From CAWCDJ01 sp963836015 (GTDB lineage: Bacteria > Acidobacteriota > Terriglobia > Bryobacterales > Bryobacteraceae): DNA of 64,000 nt. Shown here piece by piece: positions 26,535 to 35,811 of the stretch. The position numbers and the translations under genes are program-made. Numbering within the stretch: the stretch's first letter is position 1; each line of letters begins with the position of its first letter. The notes beneath the pieces were generated by a model. That model worked only from the letters and a program-made list of their open reading frames with translations. It made no database searches and was not told where the DNA came from. The stretch spans positions 744,001-808,000 of the forward strand of contig CAWIIF010000015.1 of assembly GCA_963836015.1 (NCBI GenBank), given 5' to 3'.

Positions 26535-27401
26535 TCAATTCTCCGTCGGCGTCTTCTCGATGTGATCGACCACCAGCACGTCGAGCGGGGCCTTGCGGGA
26601 CTCCAGCTTGAGTCCCAGCTTCTCCACCGCCGCGAGTAACGAATCTCCGGACGACTCTGCCAGCAGCTTGAGTGCCTGCGGCGGCAGCGTGATCCCCGCC
26701 GCCAGCGCCGACCGGATCCGCATCGCCCGGAAGTCTTCGGGTGTGAACTCCAGCGTGAAGTCGTAACGGCCTTTCAACTCCGTCATGTCGACCACAGGGC
26801 GATCGGTGTAGCGCGATAGCAGGTCGGCCGTATTCAGCATCGTCAGCTTGGTGGCTTCGAACTTATTGTCCGCCGCCGTGAAGGAGGCCCCGTTGCCGAG
26901 GTCGATGGAAGTGCCTTCGCGAGCTCCGCTGGCGGAAATGTTGACGGGCGCGCCGGCGGCGGCCTCCGGTGCAGGCGCCGACTCCTTGATCTTCGGCCCG
27001 CCCTTTGCGACTACCAGGGTGTAGACCGGGAACTCTTTCTTATCGTGATGGAGCTTTAACTGGAACCGGTCCGCCAGCAGCGACTGCAGCATCTCGCGAA
27101 CCTGGCCGCGCGACCCGCCCTCGGGAAACTTGGCGGCGAGGTCGAAGTGCTCCGACTCGATCCACTCCGGTCCCAAAACCTGGTAGTCCTTCACCTGGTA
27201 CGCCAACCGGATGTAGTCTCTCAGCGAAAGATACGAACAACGGACTTGCGATCCGTCGATGTGCAGGCCGACGTCGACGCGTTGCGCGGTAAGAGGCGCC
27301 GAAGGCTTGATCGACGCCACTTCGAACTCGACTCGTCCCGGCGTATTCTGTCCCGGCAATAGCGCCGGCGCGAGCACGGCAAGCAATACCCAGCGTTGCA
27401 T
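26535..27401 (-). CDS. TIGR03435 family exported protein
   Basis: A 288-residue protein with signal peptide and the TIGR03435 signature: FEVASIKPSAP near the N-terminus, SLRDYIRLAYQVKDYQVLGPEWIESEHFDLAAKFP, MLQSLLADRFQLKLHHDKKEFPVYTLVVAKGGPKIKES, VDMTELKGRYDFTLEFTPE and a C-terminal LLAAVEKLGLKLESRKAPLDVLVVDHIEKTPTEN. The family is strongly expanded in Solibacter-like Acidobacteria and often appears in many paralogues per genome. Its function is unknown. It is a useful taxonomic marker for this window. Confidence 0.93.
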   Translation of the reverse strand: MQRWVLLAVLAPALLPGQNTPGRVEFEVASIKPSAPLTAQRVDVGLHIDGSQVRCSYLSLRDYIRLAYQVKDYQVLGPEWIESEHFDLAAKFPEGGSRGQVREMLQSLLADRFQLKLHHDKKEFPVYTLVVAKGGPKIKESAPAPEAAAGAPVNISASGAREGTSIDLGNGASFTAADNKFEATKLTMLNTADLLSRYTDRPVVDMTELKGRYDFTLEFTPEDFRAMRIRSALAAGITLPPQALKLLAESSGDSLLAAVEKLGLKLESRKAPLDVLVVDHIEKTPTEN

Positions 27402-27413
27402 CTCACTATCTTC

Positions 27414-28484
27414 TCACCCCGGCGCCAGGACGTTCTTAATCCCCGGGTCGTGAATCGCCTCGCGATAAGCTTCGAGCGGATATCGCCCGCTGATCAGCGA
27501 CGCGAGAGCGCGCGGCCAGCGGGCATGGAACGCATCGAGGTCGCGGATGGCTGCTCCGAACGCGTCCGGACCCGCATTCACGGTCCCCAGAATGGCCTGG
27601 TTCTTGACGATCATGCGAAACAGGAGCTGGTGCAGGTCGAGCCTGAGTTCCTCGCCCAGCGGCGGCACTCCGGTGAAGACGAAGACCCCGTTGCCGCCCA
27701 GGCACTCGAGGAAATCGAAGGCGGTCTGCGGCGCGCCCATAGCTTCGTACACGACGCCGATATTGCCCGCGATCTTTGCGAACTCGCTCACCGGCGTCTC
27801 GTCCGAAGCAACGAAGCGCGCCCCCACGGCCTCCACGATCGAGATATTCGCGGCGGGAGCCCGCGAGTAGACCCAGGTGTCGAATCCGCGGCTGCGGAAC
27901 AGCATGGCGCCGAGGATCCCCACCGGCCCCGCCCCGAGCACCACGGCGGTCTGCCGCCCTTTGTGCCAGGGCAGGCGCGCGTCGATCGACTGAAATTGCA
28001 GGTACGCCTTCTCCGCGATCGTGAGCGGCTCGATCAGCACCGCCACGTCTCGCAGTTCCCGCGCCACCGGGTACACATAACGCGCGTCTTCCACCACGTA
28101 TTCGGTCATGAACCCGTGCATCCCCTGGATGCCGCGCTCGCGGTAGTGCCCCGTCACGCAGAAATCCTGGCGGCCGGCGCGGCAGGCTAGGCAGTCCGCC
28201 CGGTCGCACGGTTTACGGACGACGACCACCACCAGGTCGCCCCTCTTGACGGTCGCCGTATCGCCGGGCTCCACCACTTCCGCCAGTGACTCGTGTCCCA
28301 GGATGAAATGATCGCAGCCGGCGGGCGCGGAGCCGAACTTGAAATTGCAGAGATCTCGGTCCGTTCCGCAGACCCCCACTTCGAGCATCCGCAGCTTCAA
28401 CTCGCCCGGCGCGGCGATTTGCGGCTCGGGGTGATCGATCATTCGCACTTCGCGGGTGGCGGGAAACACGCCTACGGCTCGCAT
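27414..28484 (-). CDS. Zinc-type glucose/galactose 1-dehydrogenase-like MDR enzyme
   Basis: A 356-residue MDR enzyme. Catalytic-zinc motifs are VGVCGTDRDLCNF and FILGHES; structural cysteines lie in RKPCDRADCLACRAGRQDFC; the nucleotide site is VVLGAGPVGILGAMLFRSRGFDTWVYSR. The HGFMTEYVVED stretch and overall pattern match the glucose dehydrogenases of Sulfolobus/Thermoplasma and their bacterial relatives, which oxidise aldoses to lactones. It is divergent from the sugar isomerase-like gene at 28546 and may share a promoter region with it; both would fit carbohydrate metabolism. Confidence 0.85.
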   Translation of the reverse strand: MRAVGVFPATREVRMIDHPEPQIAAPGELKLRMLEVGVCGTDRDLCNFKFGSAPAGCDHFILGHESLAEVVEPGDTATVKRGDLVVVVVRKPCDRADCLACRAGRQDFCVTGHYRERGIQGMHGFMTEYVVEDARYVYPVARELRDVAVLIEPLTIAEKAYLQFQSIDARLPWHKGRQTAVVLGAGPVGILGAMLFRSRGFDTWVYSRAPAANISIVEAVGARFVASDETPVSEFAKIAGNIGVVYEAMGAPQTAFDFLECLGGNGVFVFTGVPPLGEELRLDLHQLLFRMIVKNQAILGTVNAGPDAFGAAIRDLDAFHARWPRALASLISGRYPLEAYREAIHDPGIKNVLAPG

Positions 28485-28545
28485 CAGACTCCATTGTCTA
28501 TGATTTTTTTGATATGCTCGCGGTGACTCCGCGAAGAGGATCCCT

Positions 28546-29544
28546 ATGGTCTATACACGAAGAGATGTAGGTAAAATTGCGTTGGCTTCGCTGCCGCTGG
28601 TCCGGGCGTTCGGAGCGCCCGACTCCAAGATCGACGGTGTGCAGATTGGAGTGATTTCGTATAGCTTCCGGCAGATGCCCGAACAGAGCATCGACGACAT
28701 CATCAAGTACATGACGCGGATCGGCCTGAGTGAAGTGGAACTCATGTCGAACCACGCCGAAGCCGATGCCGGCGCACCCTCCCAGGGTGGGCGCGGCCCG
28801 GGAAGAGCTCCGGGCGCTCCCCCCGCGGGCGCTCCCCCGGCCGCCGCGCGCGGCATGGGAGGACGCCGCCAGATGACTCCGGAAATGCGCGCCGCCATGC
28901 AGGCCCGCGCCGAAGAGCTCCGCAAGTGGCGCATGTCCGTCTCGATGGACAAGTTCAAGGATGTCCGCAAGAAGTTCGACACGGCCGGAATCGATCTGCA
29001 TCTGTTCTGCTACAACATGCAGGACAGCATGACCGATGACGAGATCGAATACGGGTTCCACGTGGCCAAGGCTCTCGGCGCCAAGGCCATCACCACCAGC
29101 ACGACCATTTCCATGTCGAAGCGCATCGCGCCCCTGGCCGACAAGCACAAGATGATGGTCGGGTACCACGGCCACGACCAGACTTCCGATCCCAATCAGT
29201 TCGCCACGCTCGAGAGCTATGCCACCGCCTTCAGCTACGGCAAGTACAACGGCGTGAACCTGGATATCGGCCACTTCACGGCGTCCAACTACGATGCCGT
29301 CGCCTTCATCAAGGAGCACCACGCCCGCATCACCAATCTCCACCTGAAGGATCGCAAGAAGGACCACGGCCCGAATACTCCGTGGGGCCAGGGCGACACC
29401 CCGTTGAAAGACGTCTTGCTGCTGCTCAAGGAGAACCGGTACCCGTTCCCCGGCAACATCGAGTACGAATACCAGGGCGAATCCGACCCCGTCACCGAGG
29501 TCGGCAAGTGCTACGAATTCTGCAAGAAGATTCTGGTAGGGTAG
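28546..29544 (+). CDS. Exported xylose-isomerase-like TIM-barrel protein (sugar phosphate isomerase/epimerase family)
   Basis: A 332-residue protein with a Tat-like N-terminus (YTRRDVGKIALASLPLVRAFG) and an AP-endonuclease-2/xylose-isomerase-like barrel: IGVISYSFRQMPEQSIDDIIKYM, MMVGYHGHDQ, GVNLDIGHFTASNYD, ITNLHLKDRKKDHGPNTPWGQGDTPL, NIEYEYQGESDP. His, Asp and Glu residues in these motifs form the expected metal site. Residues about 75-110 are a Gly/Pro/Ala-rich low-complexity insertion (GGRGPGRAPGAPPAGAPP). The substrate is unknown. GAGGATCCCT precedes the ATG. Confidence 0.85.
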   Translation: MVYTRRDVGKIALASLPLVRAFGAPDSKIDGVQIGVISYSFRQMPEQSIDDIIKYMTRIGLSEVELMSNHAEADAGAPSQGGRGPGRAPGAPPAGAPPAAARGMGGRRQMTPEMRAAMQARAEELRKWRMSVSMDKFKDVRKKFDTAGIDLHLFCYNMQDSMTDDEIEYGFHVAKALGAKAITTSTTISMSKRIAPLADKHKMMVGYHGHDQTSDPNQFATLESYATAFSYGKYNGVNLDIGHFTASNYDAVAFIKEHHARITNLHLKDRKKDHGPNTPWGQGDTPLKDVLLLLKENRYPFPGNIEYEYQGESDPVTEVGKCYEFCKKILVG

Positions 29545-29561
29545 GCCTCCCGGCCTGCCCA

Positions 29562-29576
29562 CGCGCCGAAGGCGCG
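29562..29576. repeat. Short GC hairpin between convergent genes
   Basis: CGCGCC-GAA-GGCGCG forms a 6-bp stem with a 3-base loop inside the 65-base gap between the isomerase-like gene and the anti-sigma gene. It may assist termination, but there is no T-run. Confidence 0.4.
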
Positions 29577-29609
29577 CTCCCCCCGCGACCGGCCGGGATC
29601 GCCGCCTTC

Positions 29610-30476
29610 CTACGCCCCGTTCTCCAGCAGCCGGCTGACCCCCGGAGCCAGCACCGCCGCCACTTCCAGATTGTTCGCCCGGCTCATCTCCGAAATCACG
29701 TAGGCCATGTAGCTTCCCGTCTCGAACCCCGCCACCTGGTATCGCTCTGCCTTCGCCTCGTAGACCGGAATCCCCGACACTTGCCGCACGACCGGCATGC
29801 CCGCCATCGTCTCCCCCGCATCCTTCCGGGCAATCACCAGGGAGAGCACCTTCTCCCCTTTCTTCAGCGTCAGATGGACGTATCTGCGGCCGGCGTAACT
29901 GCATTGATGCGCCATCACGCAGCGGTAGCCTTCCGGCGCCGCGGCCTGCAGCAGCGGCAGCAGTCCCTGGTACTCCGGCCCGAGTTCCTGCACCATCTTC
30001 TCCGCCGGCTGCGGGTCCTTCGGATACCGCCGGAAAACGGCGCAGTGCACGTGATCCCTCAGGCCCACCCGCACCACCGCGGCCACGTTCGCCGAGATCT
30101 TCTCGATGTACGCCGTCTGCGCGGGCCGGTCGGTGAGCGCCGGAAGCCCGGCGCGTGGAAAGCCCAGCCAGATAGTGACCAGGACCGCGGCAGCCGCGGC
30201 CAGCATCCCGGACGTCCACCAGCCGAACCTCCGGTGAGGTTCCTGCCTCTGCCGTATCCGCGCATGCAGGTCCGGTGGCACCGCCTGCCGCTCCACCGCG
30301 GCCTTCAGGCGGCTCCTCAAGCGGCTCCGCGCTTCCGCCTCGGCTGCGCAGGCTGGGCAGCCTTCGAGATGCCGGAGCACCTCGTGGTTGGTCTCGATCA
30401 GCAGCTCATTGCTGATATAGGAATCGAGGTAGAGCCGCGTTCTCTCGCAGGCTTCTCCCGGCTGAACCTGGTTCAT
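29610..30476 (-). CDS. Zinc-finger anti-sigma factor
   Basis: A 288-residue protein. The N-terminal ZAS-type domain (CERTRLYLDSYISNELLIETNHEVLRHLEGCPACAAEAEARSRLR) holds the HxxxCxxC motif. One membrane helix follows (WWTSGMLAAAAAVLVTIWLGF), then a periplasmic domain with Cys/His motifs (DHVHCAVF, YRCVMAHQCSYAGRRYVHLTL). It should hold the partner ECF sigma factor at the membrane until a signal is sensed. The ATG at 30476 overlaps the sigma stop (ATGA) and has GGGAGGG upstream. The periplasmic cysteines hint at redox or metal sensing (inference). Confidence 0.87.
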   Translation of the reverse strand: MNQVQPGEACERTRLYLDSYISNELLIETNHEVLRHLEGCPACAAEAEARSRLRSRLKAAVERQAVPPDLHARIRQRQEPHRRFGWWTSGMLAAAAAVLVTIWLGFPRAGLPALTDRPAQTAYIEKISANVAAVVRVGLRDHVHCAVFRRYPKDPQPAEKMVQELGPEYQGLLPLLQAAAPEGYRCVMAHQCSYAGRRYVHLTLKKGEKVLSLVIARKDAGETMAGMPVVRQVSGIPVYEAKAERYQVAGFETGSYMAYVISEMSRANNLEVAAVLAPGVSRLLENGA

Positions 30477-31027
30477 GCGCTCTTTCCCTCCCGTTGGCTT
30501 CCGCCGATACCCCACGACCGCGCGGCTTCCGCCAGCCGTTCGCGCAGCATCCGGCGTCCCCGGCTCAGCCGCGACATCACCGTGCCGACCGGCACGTTCA
30601 GGATTCCGGCCGTCTCTTTGTACGAAAACTCCTCTACATCCACCAGCAGGATCACGGACCGGAATTCCTGCGGCACCGCGTCGAGCGCCGCCAGCATCTC
30701 GTCGTCGGTAATCTCGGCGGGCACCGGCGGGGCCGCCGCCAGAGTTTGTTCCAGGACATCCTCGCTCTCACGGATCATCCTGATATTCAGCCACTTGCGG
30801 CGATAATGGTGTGTCGCGTGGAACAGAATCTTGTAGAGCCACGCGCGGCAGTTGGTCCCCGGCTCGAAACGGTCGAACGATTTCCAGGCCAGCAGGTACA
30901 CGTCCTGCACCACGTCCTCCGCCTTCCCGCCGTCGCCCAGCAGCCTCGCCGCTGTGCGGTAGATGTCGTCCAGGTGCGGCAGCGCCGCCGTCTCGAATTC
31001 CTCGCGCCTGGCTTTCGCAAACGCCAT
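30473..31027 (-). CDS. ECF-type RNA polymerase sigma factor
   Basis: A 184-residue sigma-70 family member with region 2 (IYRTAARLLGDGGKAEDVVQDVYLLAWKSFDRFEPGTNCRAWLYKILFH) and region 4 (LDAVPQEFRSVILLVDVEEFSYKETAGILNVPVGTVMSRLSRGRRML). It is coupled by a 4-base overlap to the zinc-finger anti-sigma gene, the usual arrangement. The start at 31027 is chosen because upstream sequence is shared with the divergent SDR promoter; an in-frame start at 31066 exists. Autoregulation is likely but no promoter signature was identified. Confidence 0.9.
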   Translation of the reverse strand: MAFAKARREEFETAALPHLDDIYRTAARLLGDGGKAEDVVQDVYLLAWKSFDRFEPGTNCRAWLYKILFHATHHYRRKWLNIRMIRESEDVLEQTLAAAPPVPAEITDDEMLAALDAVPQEFRSVILLVDVEEFSYKETAGILNVPVGTVMSRLSRGRRMLRERLAEAARSWGIGGSQREGKSA

Positions 31028-31096
31028 CTGATGATGTAATCCGTCCGTTGCGTGGAATATTCCCAAGAATCCGGGATTTCTTCGGATACTGTCATT

Positions 31097-31789
31097 ATGG
31101 GGAATCTAGACGGCAAGGTCGCACTCATCACCGGCGCGAAGGGCGGCCTCGGAAGCTTCGTTACCAGGGCATTTCTGGAAGCCGGAGCGCGTGTGATCGG
31201 GGTGTCCCGCTCGATTCAGGCGGCCGATTTCGATCACCCGGCCTTCACTGCGCGGTCCGCCGAGCTCACCGATCCGGCCGCGGTCCGCGGGCTGGTGGAT
31301 GAAGTAGCCGCGCGTTTCCAGCGGATCGACATACTGGTCCACGTCATGGGCGGCTTCGCTGGCGGCCAAACCGTCGCTGAGACCGATGACGCTACCTTCG
31401 AAAAGATGCTCGACATCAACTTGCGTTCGGCCTTCCTGGCGGCTCGCGCGGTGGTGCCGCACATGCGCCGGCAGAACGGAGGCCGCATCCTGGCGGTGGC
31501 CAGCCGGCAGGCGGTCGATCCTTCGCCGGGGGTCGGCGCGTACAACGTGTCGAAAGCCGCGGTATTGGCTTTGATCCGCACTCTCGCGTTGGAGAACAAG
31601 GACCGCGGGATCGCCTGCAACGCCGTGCTGCCCGGAACGATGGACACCCCCGGCAACCGCGCCGGCGGCGGCGATCCGAGCGGTTGGGTACAGCCCGCCC
31701 AGGTGGCGGCGCTCCTGGTCCACCTGGCTTCGGATGCCGCCTCGCAGATTACCGGCGCCGCTATCCCGATCTACGGCAGCCAGTTATAG
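31097..31789 (+). CDS. Short-chain dehydrogenase/reductase (SDR)
   Basis: A 230-residue classical SDR: cofactor motif TGAKGGLGSFV, catalytic Ser near ILAVASRQA, YNVSK (Tyr and Lys), and the C-terminal PIYGSQL. In SDRs the motif normally reads TGxxxGxG, which is kept. The substrate is unknown. A GATACT hexamer ends 6 bases before the ATG and there is no Shine-Dalgarno, so the transcript may be leaderless. Its 3' end overlaps the convergent DDAH-like gene by 6 bases. Confidence 0.88.
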   Translation: MGNLDGKVALITGAKGGLGSFVTRAFLEAGARVIGVSRSIQAADFDHPAFTARSAELTDPAAVRGLVDEVAARFQRIDILVHVMGGFAGGQTVAETDDATFEKMLDINLRSAFLAARAVVPHMRRQNGGRILAVASRQAVDPSPGVGAYNVSKAAVLALIRTLALENKDRGIACNAVLPGTMDTPGNRAGGGDPSGWVQPAQVAALLVHLASDAASQITGAAIPIYGSQL

Positions 31790-32551
31790 CAGGATGCTCA
31801 TGCAGGTCACGCCGCCTTCGGCCTTCTGGATCTCCGACAGGTCGAGGGTTCGCACCCGGTAGCCGAGTCCGTCCAGCATTTCGGCGGTCTCCGGGAAGCC
31901 CGCGGGCATGACGATCGCGCCGTCGATCGCGAGAACGTTGGCGGCCCACGGTTCGCGCTCCGGCAGATCGATCAGGCGGAGTCCGGTCAGGATCTCCGCG
32001 TCCAGCCACGCGCGGCTTACGAGGGCCGCGCCGTCGCCGAGGTCCGAGACGGCGCTCTTCAGGTGCAGGCAGCCGCGGACCTCCACCGGCCGGACGGTGT
32101 ACCCGAATGGCTTCGTTTCGTCGCTCAACTGGCGGATCCCGGCGGCGTTGGTCCGGCCCGAAACCCCCGCGAACAGGGTCGTCCCCACGCGGAGGACGTC
32201 GCCGCCTTCGAGCGTCGCGGGCGCGCTCATGTATCTCAAGGGACGGTACTTCCCGACCGCCGCCGCCAGCGAATTGGCTTCGTTCCGCCGCGAAGCCGCT
32301 CCTGTCCTGGTGATCACGGCGACCTCGTCCACCACCACCACCGGGTCTTCCACGAACACCGAGTCCGGCAGTTCGGGCTCGGCCGGCAGCGACACCACCG
32401 TGGCCCCCAGTTTCCCCAGGCACGCTTCGTAAGCGCGATGCTGCGCAGCGGCCTTTGCCACGTCGATCGGCACCCGTTCGAGGTGGCTCAGTTCGCACTG
32501 GTTCATCCCCGGACTCACCGCCCGCGTGATCGCCGTCAGCATCTCTTGCAT
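31784..32551 (-). CDS. Dimethylarginine dimethylaminohydrolase-like amidinotransferase-fold enzyme
   Basis: A 255-residue guanidine-modifying enzyme of the DDAH type: PDSVFVEDPVVVVDEVAVITRTG (acidic substrate-binding residues), LEGGDVLRVGTTLFAGVSGRTN, the catalytic His in GCLHLKSAVSDLGDG and the catalytic Cys in GGVTCMSILL at the extreme C-terminus. Such enzymes hydrolyse methylarginines to citrulline and a methylamine; relatives act on other guanidines. The start is ATG 32551 or the in-frame ATG at 32542; neither has a good ribosome site. Isolated in the genome context seen here. Confidence 0.88.
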   Translation of the reverse strand: MQEMLTAITRAVSPGMNQCELSHLERVPIDVAKAAAQHRAYEACLGKLGATVVSLPAEPELPDSVFVEDPVVVVDEVAVITRTGAASRRNEANSLAAAVGKYRPLRYMSAPATLEGGDVLRVGTTLFAGVSGRTNAAGIRQLSDETKPFGYTVRPVEVRGCLHLKSAVSDLGDGAALVSRAWLDAEILTGLRLIDLPEREPWAANVLAIDGAIVMPAGFPETAEMLDGLGYRVRTLDLSEIQKAEGGVTCMSILL

Positions 32552-32609
32552 TTTAGACGGGTCCGGAGCATACTTCCCCCTAAATCGTGAAATCTGGACC
32601 TTCTACTGG

Positions 32610-33331
32610 ATGGAGACCCTCTGGCAGGATCTTCGCTACGCCGTCCGCACGCTCGGCCGCAGCCCGGCATTCACGCTGGTGGCGGCGCTGACGCTGGCGC
32701 TGGGGATCGGCGCCAACACCGCCATCTTCAGCGTGGTGAACGCCGTGATCCTGCGGCCTCTGCCTTATCCGGATCCGCAGCGCCTGGTGATGCTCTGGGG
32801 TAACGTCAAACGGGTGAAAGTGGAGCGCCGCGGAACCTCCTTCGCCGATTACTTCGACTGGGGCGATCAAAGGGCCGTGGTCTCGGCTCGGGACGTGTTG
32901 AACGCCGCGGCGCAGGTTCCCTCCGCCCAAAGTGTCGCGGCAGGTTCCGACGTGCCTTTGGCGGGAGGCAACGCAATCTTCTATTCGGCCGAGGGCCAGC
33001 CACCGGTCAACGCCAACAACATGCCGCGGGCCTACGTTCACGCGGTCACGGCCAACTTCTTCCAGGCGCTGCGGATCCGCATCGCCGCGGGCCGCACCTT
33101 TACCGACACGGAGATGCTGGGCAAATCCAACGTGCTCATTGCCAGCGTGCCGCTCCTGCTGGCGATAATCGGCATCTACGGCGTGATGTCCTATACCGTG
33201 GGGCGGCGCACACGGGAGATCGGAATCCGCATGGCGATGGGCGAGGCGCGCAGGGAGGTCTTGCGGCTTGTGGTGTGCCCGCCGCGCGCGCCAGCCGGAT
33301 CGACCCGGCGGTGGCGCTGCGGAACGAGTAG
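32610..33331 (+). pseudogene. Decayed ADOP permease (internally deleted)
   Basis: It begins like a complete ADOP permease (METLWQDLRYAVRTLGRSPAFTLVAALTLALGIGANTAIFSVVNAVILRPLPYPDPQRLVMLWG), then jumps after FADYFDWGDQ into sequence from the second periplasmic core (NAAAQVPSAQSVAAGSDVPLAGG). It jumps again to the last FtsX block (ASVPLLLAIIGIYGVMSYTVGRRTREIGIRMAMG). After LRLVV the frame shifts, and the family's normal ending RASRIDPAVALRNE followed by TAG is found in another frame, with the stop at 33331. About two thirds of the usual 800 residues are gone. Unlike the single-base breaks elsewhere, this is real decay. Confidence 0.85.
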
Positions 33332-33354
33332 CCTTCGGTTGTATCCTATTTCTT

Positions 33355-34653
33355 ATGTCTGATCAAACCGCTCCCGCCCGCCAGATGGGCTTCGCCACGA
33401 AATCGCTGCACGCCGGCCACACGCCGGATAGCGCCAGCCGGGCCCGCGCCGTTCCGATTTACCAGAGCACCTCGTTCACGTTCGAGGATTCCGCTCATGC
33501 CGCCGACCTGTTCGCGCTCCAGAAGTTCGGGAACATCTACAGCCGCATCATGAACCCGACCACGGATGTCTTCGAGCAGCGCGTCGCGGCCCTCGAAGGT
33601 GGCATCGGCGGACTGGCTACATCCAGCGGCCAGGCGGCGCAGTTCCTGGCGATCACCAGCCTGCTGGGCCCCGGCGACGAACTCGTGGCCTCCAGCACGC
33701 TCTACGGCGGCACCTACACGCAATTCGATGTCAGCTTCCGCCGCATCGGCATCGATGTCAAGTTCGTGGAGCCGGACGATCCGGAGAACTTCCGCAAGGC
33801 CATTACGCCCAAAACCAAGGCGATCTACGGCGAGACCATCGCCAACCCGCGCATGAACGTGCTGGACATCGAAAAGGTGGCGGGCATCGCGCACGCCGCC
33901 GGCGTTCCGCTCATCATCGACAACACCATGGCCTCGCCCTACCTGTGCCGGCCCATCGAGTGGGGCGCCGACATCATCGTGCATTCGGCCACCAAGTTCC
34001 TGGGCGGCCACGGGACTTCGATCGGCGGCATCATCGTCGACAGCGGCCGCTTCCAGTGGACCGACAAATACCCCGCCATCACCCAGCCCAGCCCCGGCTA
34101 TCACGGCATGAAGTTCGCCGAAGTGTTCGGTAACATGGCGTACATCATTAAGGTGCGGGTCGAGGGACTGCGCGATTTCGGCCCCTGCATAAGCCCCTTC
34201 AATTCGTTCCTGTTCATACAAGGGATCGAGACGCTCAAGTTTCGTATGGAGGCCCACAGCCGCAACGCGCTCGAAGTGGCGCAGTGGCTGGAACGGCACC
34301 CCGCGGTGTCCTGGGTGAAGTATCCCGGCCTGGCGTCCAGCCCTTATCACGCGCTGGCGGAAAAGTATCTGCCCAAGGGACAAGGCTCGATCGTCACCTT
34401 CGGAATCAAGGGCGGATCGGACGCCGGCCGCAAGCTGATCGATTCCGTACAGCTCTTCTCGCACCTCGCCAACCTGGGCGACGCCAAGAGCCTGATCATT
34501 CATCCGGCCTCCACCACCCACCAGCAGTTAAGCGACGCACAACAGCTCGAAGCCGGTGTGTCCAAAGACCTGGTACGGCTCTCGGTTGGTATTGAAGACG
34601 TCGATGACATTCTCTGGGATCTGGACCAGGCCATCGCCGCTTCGCAAAAATAG
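33355..34653 (+). CDS. metY: O-acetylhomoserine sulfhydrylase
   Basis: A 432-residue Cys/Met-metabolism PLP enzyme. N-terminal FATKSLHAGHTPD and PIYQSTSFTFEDSAHAADLFALQKFGNIYSRIMNPTTDVFEQRVAALEGG are followed by the PLP lysine in HSATKFLGGHGTSIGG (Lys about 214). The C-terminal SLIIHPASTTHQQL and RLSVGIEDVDDI are typical. The length and the SRIMNPTTD/HGTSIGGIIVDSG motifs fit MetY, which makes homocysteine from O-acetylhomoserine and sulfide; some members also make cysteine. The start lacks a Shine-Dalgarno and a TATCCT hexamer ends 7 bases upstream. Confidence 0.93.
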   Translation: MSDQTAPARQMGFATKSLHAGHTPDSASRARAVPIYQSTSFTFEDSAHAADLFALQKFGNIYSRIMNPTTDVFEQRVAALEGGIGGLATSSGQAAQFLAITSLLGPGDELVASSTLYGGTYTQFDVSFRRIGIDVKFVEPDDPENFRKAITPKTKAIYGETIANPRMNVLDIEKVAGIAHAAGVPLIIDNTMASPYLCRPIEWGADIIVHSATKFLGGHGTSIGGIIVDSGRFQWTDKYPAITQPSPGYHGMKFAEVFGNMAYIIKVRVEGLRDFGPCISPFNSFLFIQGIETLKFRMEAHSRNALEVAQWLERHPAVSWVKYPGLASSPYHALAEKYLPKGQGSIVTFGIKGGSDAGRKLIDSVQLFSHLANLGDAKSLIIHPASTTHQQLSDAQQLEAGVSKDLVRLSVGIEDVDDILWDLDQAIAASQK

Positions 34654-34657
34654 AAGC

Positions 34658-35806
34658 ATGTACAGACTATTCGCCGCGGTGCTGCTGGCTTCCGCTCTCG
34701 CCGGGTGCTCACCTTCGGGCTCAGCCCGCACGCCCCGCGGCGACGGCGCTCGCCCCGATACCGCCCGGCTGTTCGCCGACCCTCTCCCCGGCATGCCGCC
34801 GGTGCTCGACACCAAAGACATCTACTCCGCGGACCGCTCCGGCGATTTGAGCGAGGTGGTGAAGGACTTTCCCGCTCGCGTCTATGTGCCGAACACCGAG
34901 AGCAACTCCGTAGACGTGATCGATCCCGCCACCTACCAGGTGATCGATCACTTCAAGGTGGGGCGCCTGCCGCAGCACGTCACCCCCTCATACGACCTGA
35001 AGACATTGTGGGTGCTGAACGATAAGGGCAGCACCCTCACGCGCATCGATCCGGCCACCGGCAAGGTGCAAGGCACCATCAAGGTGCTCGACCCTTACAA
35101 CATGTACTACACGCCCGACGGCCAGTACGCCATCGTGGTTGCCGAGCAGCGCGAGCGCCTGGAGTTCTACGACGCCCGGACCATGACGCTGGAACACCAG
35201 CTATGGGTGCCGTGCAAGGGCATCGACCACATGGATTTTTCGGCCAACGGCCGCTACCTGATCGCGAGCTGTGAATTCGGCGGCGCTGTGATCAAGGTAG
35301 ATGTGACGATGCAGAAGGTTCTGGGACGCCTGGAATTAAAGCACGGGGGCATGCCGCAGGATGTGAAGCTCTCTCCCGACGGCGCCGTCTTTTACGTCGC
35401 CGACATGGAGTCGAACGGCGTGTATGAGATCGACGGCGAATCGCTGCGAGAGATCGGATTCATTCCCACCGGCAAGGGCGCTCATGGCCTCTATGTGAGC
35501 CGCGATTCCAAGGTACTGTATGTGACGAACCGCGGCGAGGGCACCATTTCGTTGATTGATTTGAGCACCCGCAAGGTCTGTCGAAAGTGGGAACTGGCCG
35601 GCGGCGGCAGCCCCGACATGGGCGGCGTTTCGGCGGACGGCAAAGTGCTCTGGCTATCCGGCCGGTACAACTCCGAGGTGTATGCCATCGATACCGGCGA
35701 CGGCCATCTGCTGGCCCGCATTCCGGTTGGCCACGGACCGCATGGCCTGTGCGTCTACCCGCAGCCGGGACGCTATTCACTGGGCCATACGGGCATCTTC
35801 CGGTAG
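34658..35806 (+). CDS. YVTN beta-propeller lipoprotein
   Basis: A 382-residue protein with a lipoprotein signal (MYRLFAAVLLASALAGC). The rest is a beta-propeller with YVTN-type repeats: RVYVPNTESNSVDVIDPATYQVIDHF, LWVLNDKGSTLTRIDPATGKV, VVAEQRERLEFYDARTM, VFYVADMESNGVYEID, VLYVTNRGEGTISLIDLSTRKV, LWLSGRYNSEVYAID. It is probably attached to the outer or inner membrane on the periplasmic side. The first gap after metY is only 4 bases, so it is likely co-transcribed, but no metabolic link is evident. The ATG is at 34658. Confidence 0.85.
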   Translation: MYRLFAAVLLASALAGCSPSGSARTPRGDGARPDTARLFADPLPGMPPVLDTKDIYSADRSGDLSEVVKDFPARVYVPNTESNSVDVIDPATYQVIDHFKVGRLPQHVTPSYDLKTLWVLNDKGSTLTRIDPATGKVQGTIKVLDPYNMYYTPDGQYAIVVAEQRERLEFYDARTMTLEHQLWVPCKGIDHMDFSANGRYLIASCEFGGAVIKVDVTMQKVLGRLELKHGGMPQDVKLSPDGAVFYVADMESNGVYEIDGESLREIGFIPTGKGAHGLYVSRDSKVLYVTNRGEGTISLIDLSTRKVCRKWELAGGGSPDMGGVSADGKVLWLSGRYNSEVYAIDTGDGHLLARIPVGHGPHGLCVYPQPGRYSLGHTGIFR

Positions 35807-35811
35807 GCCGG

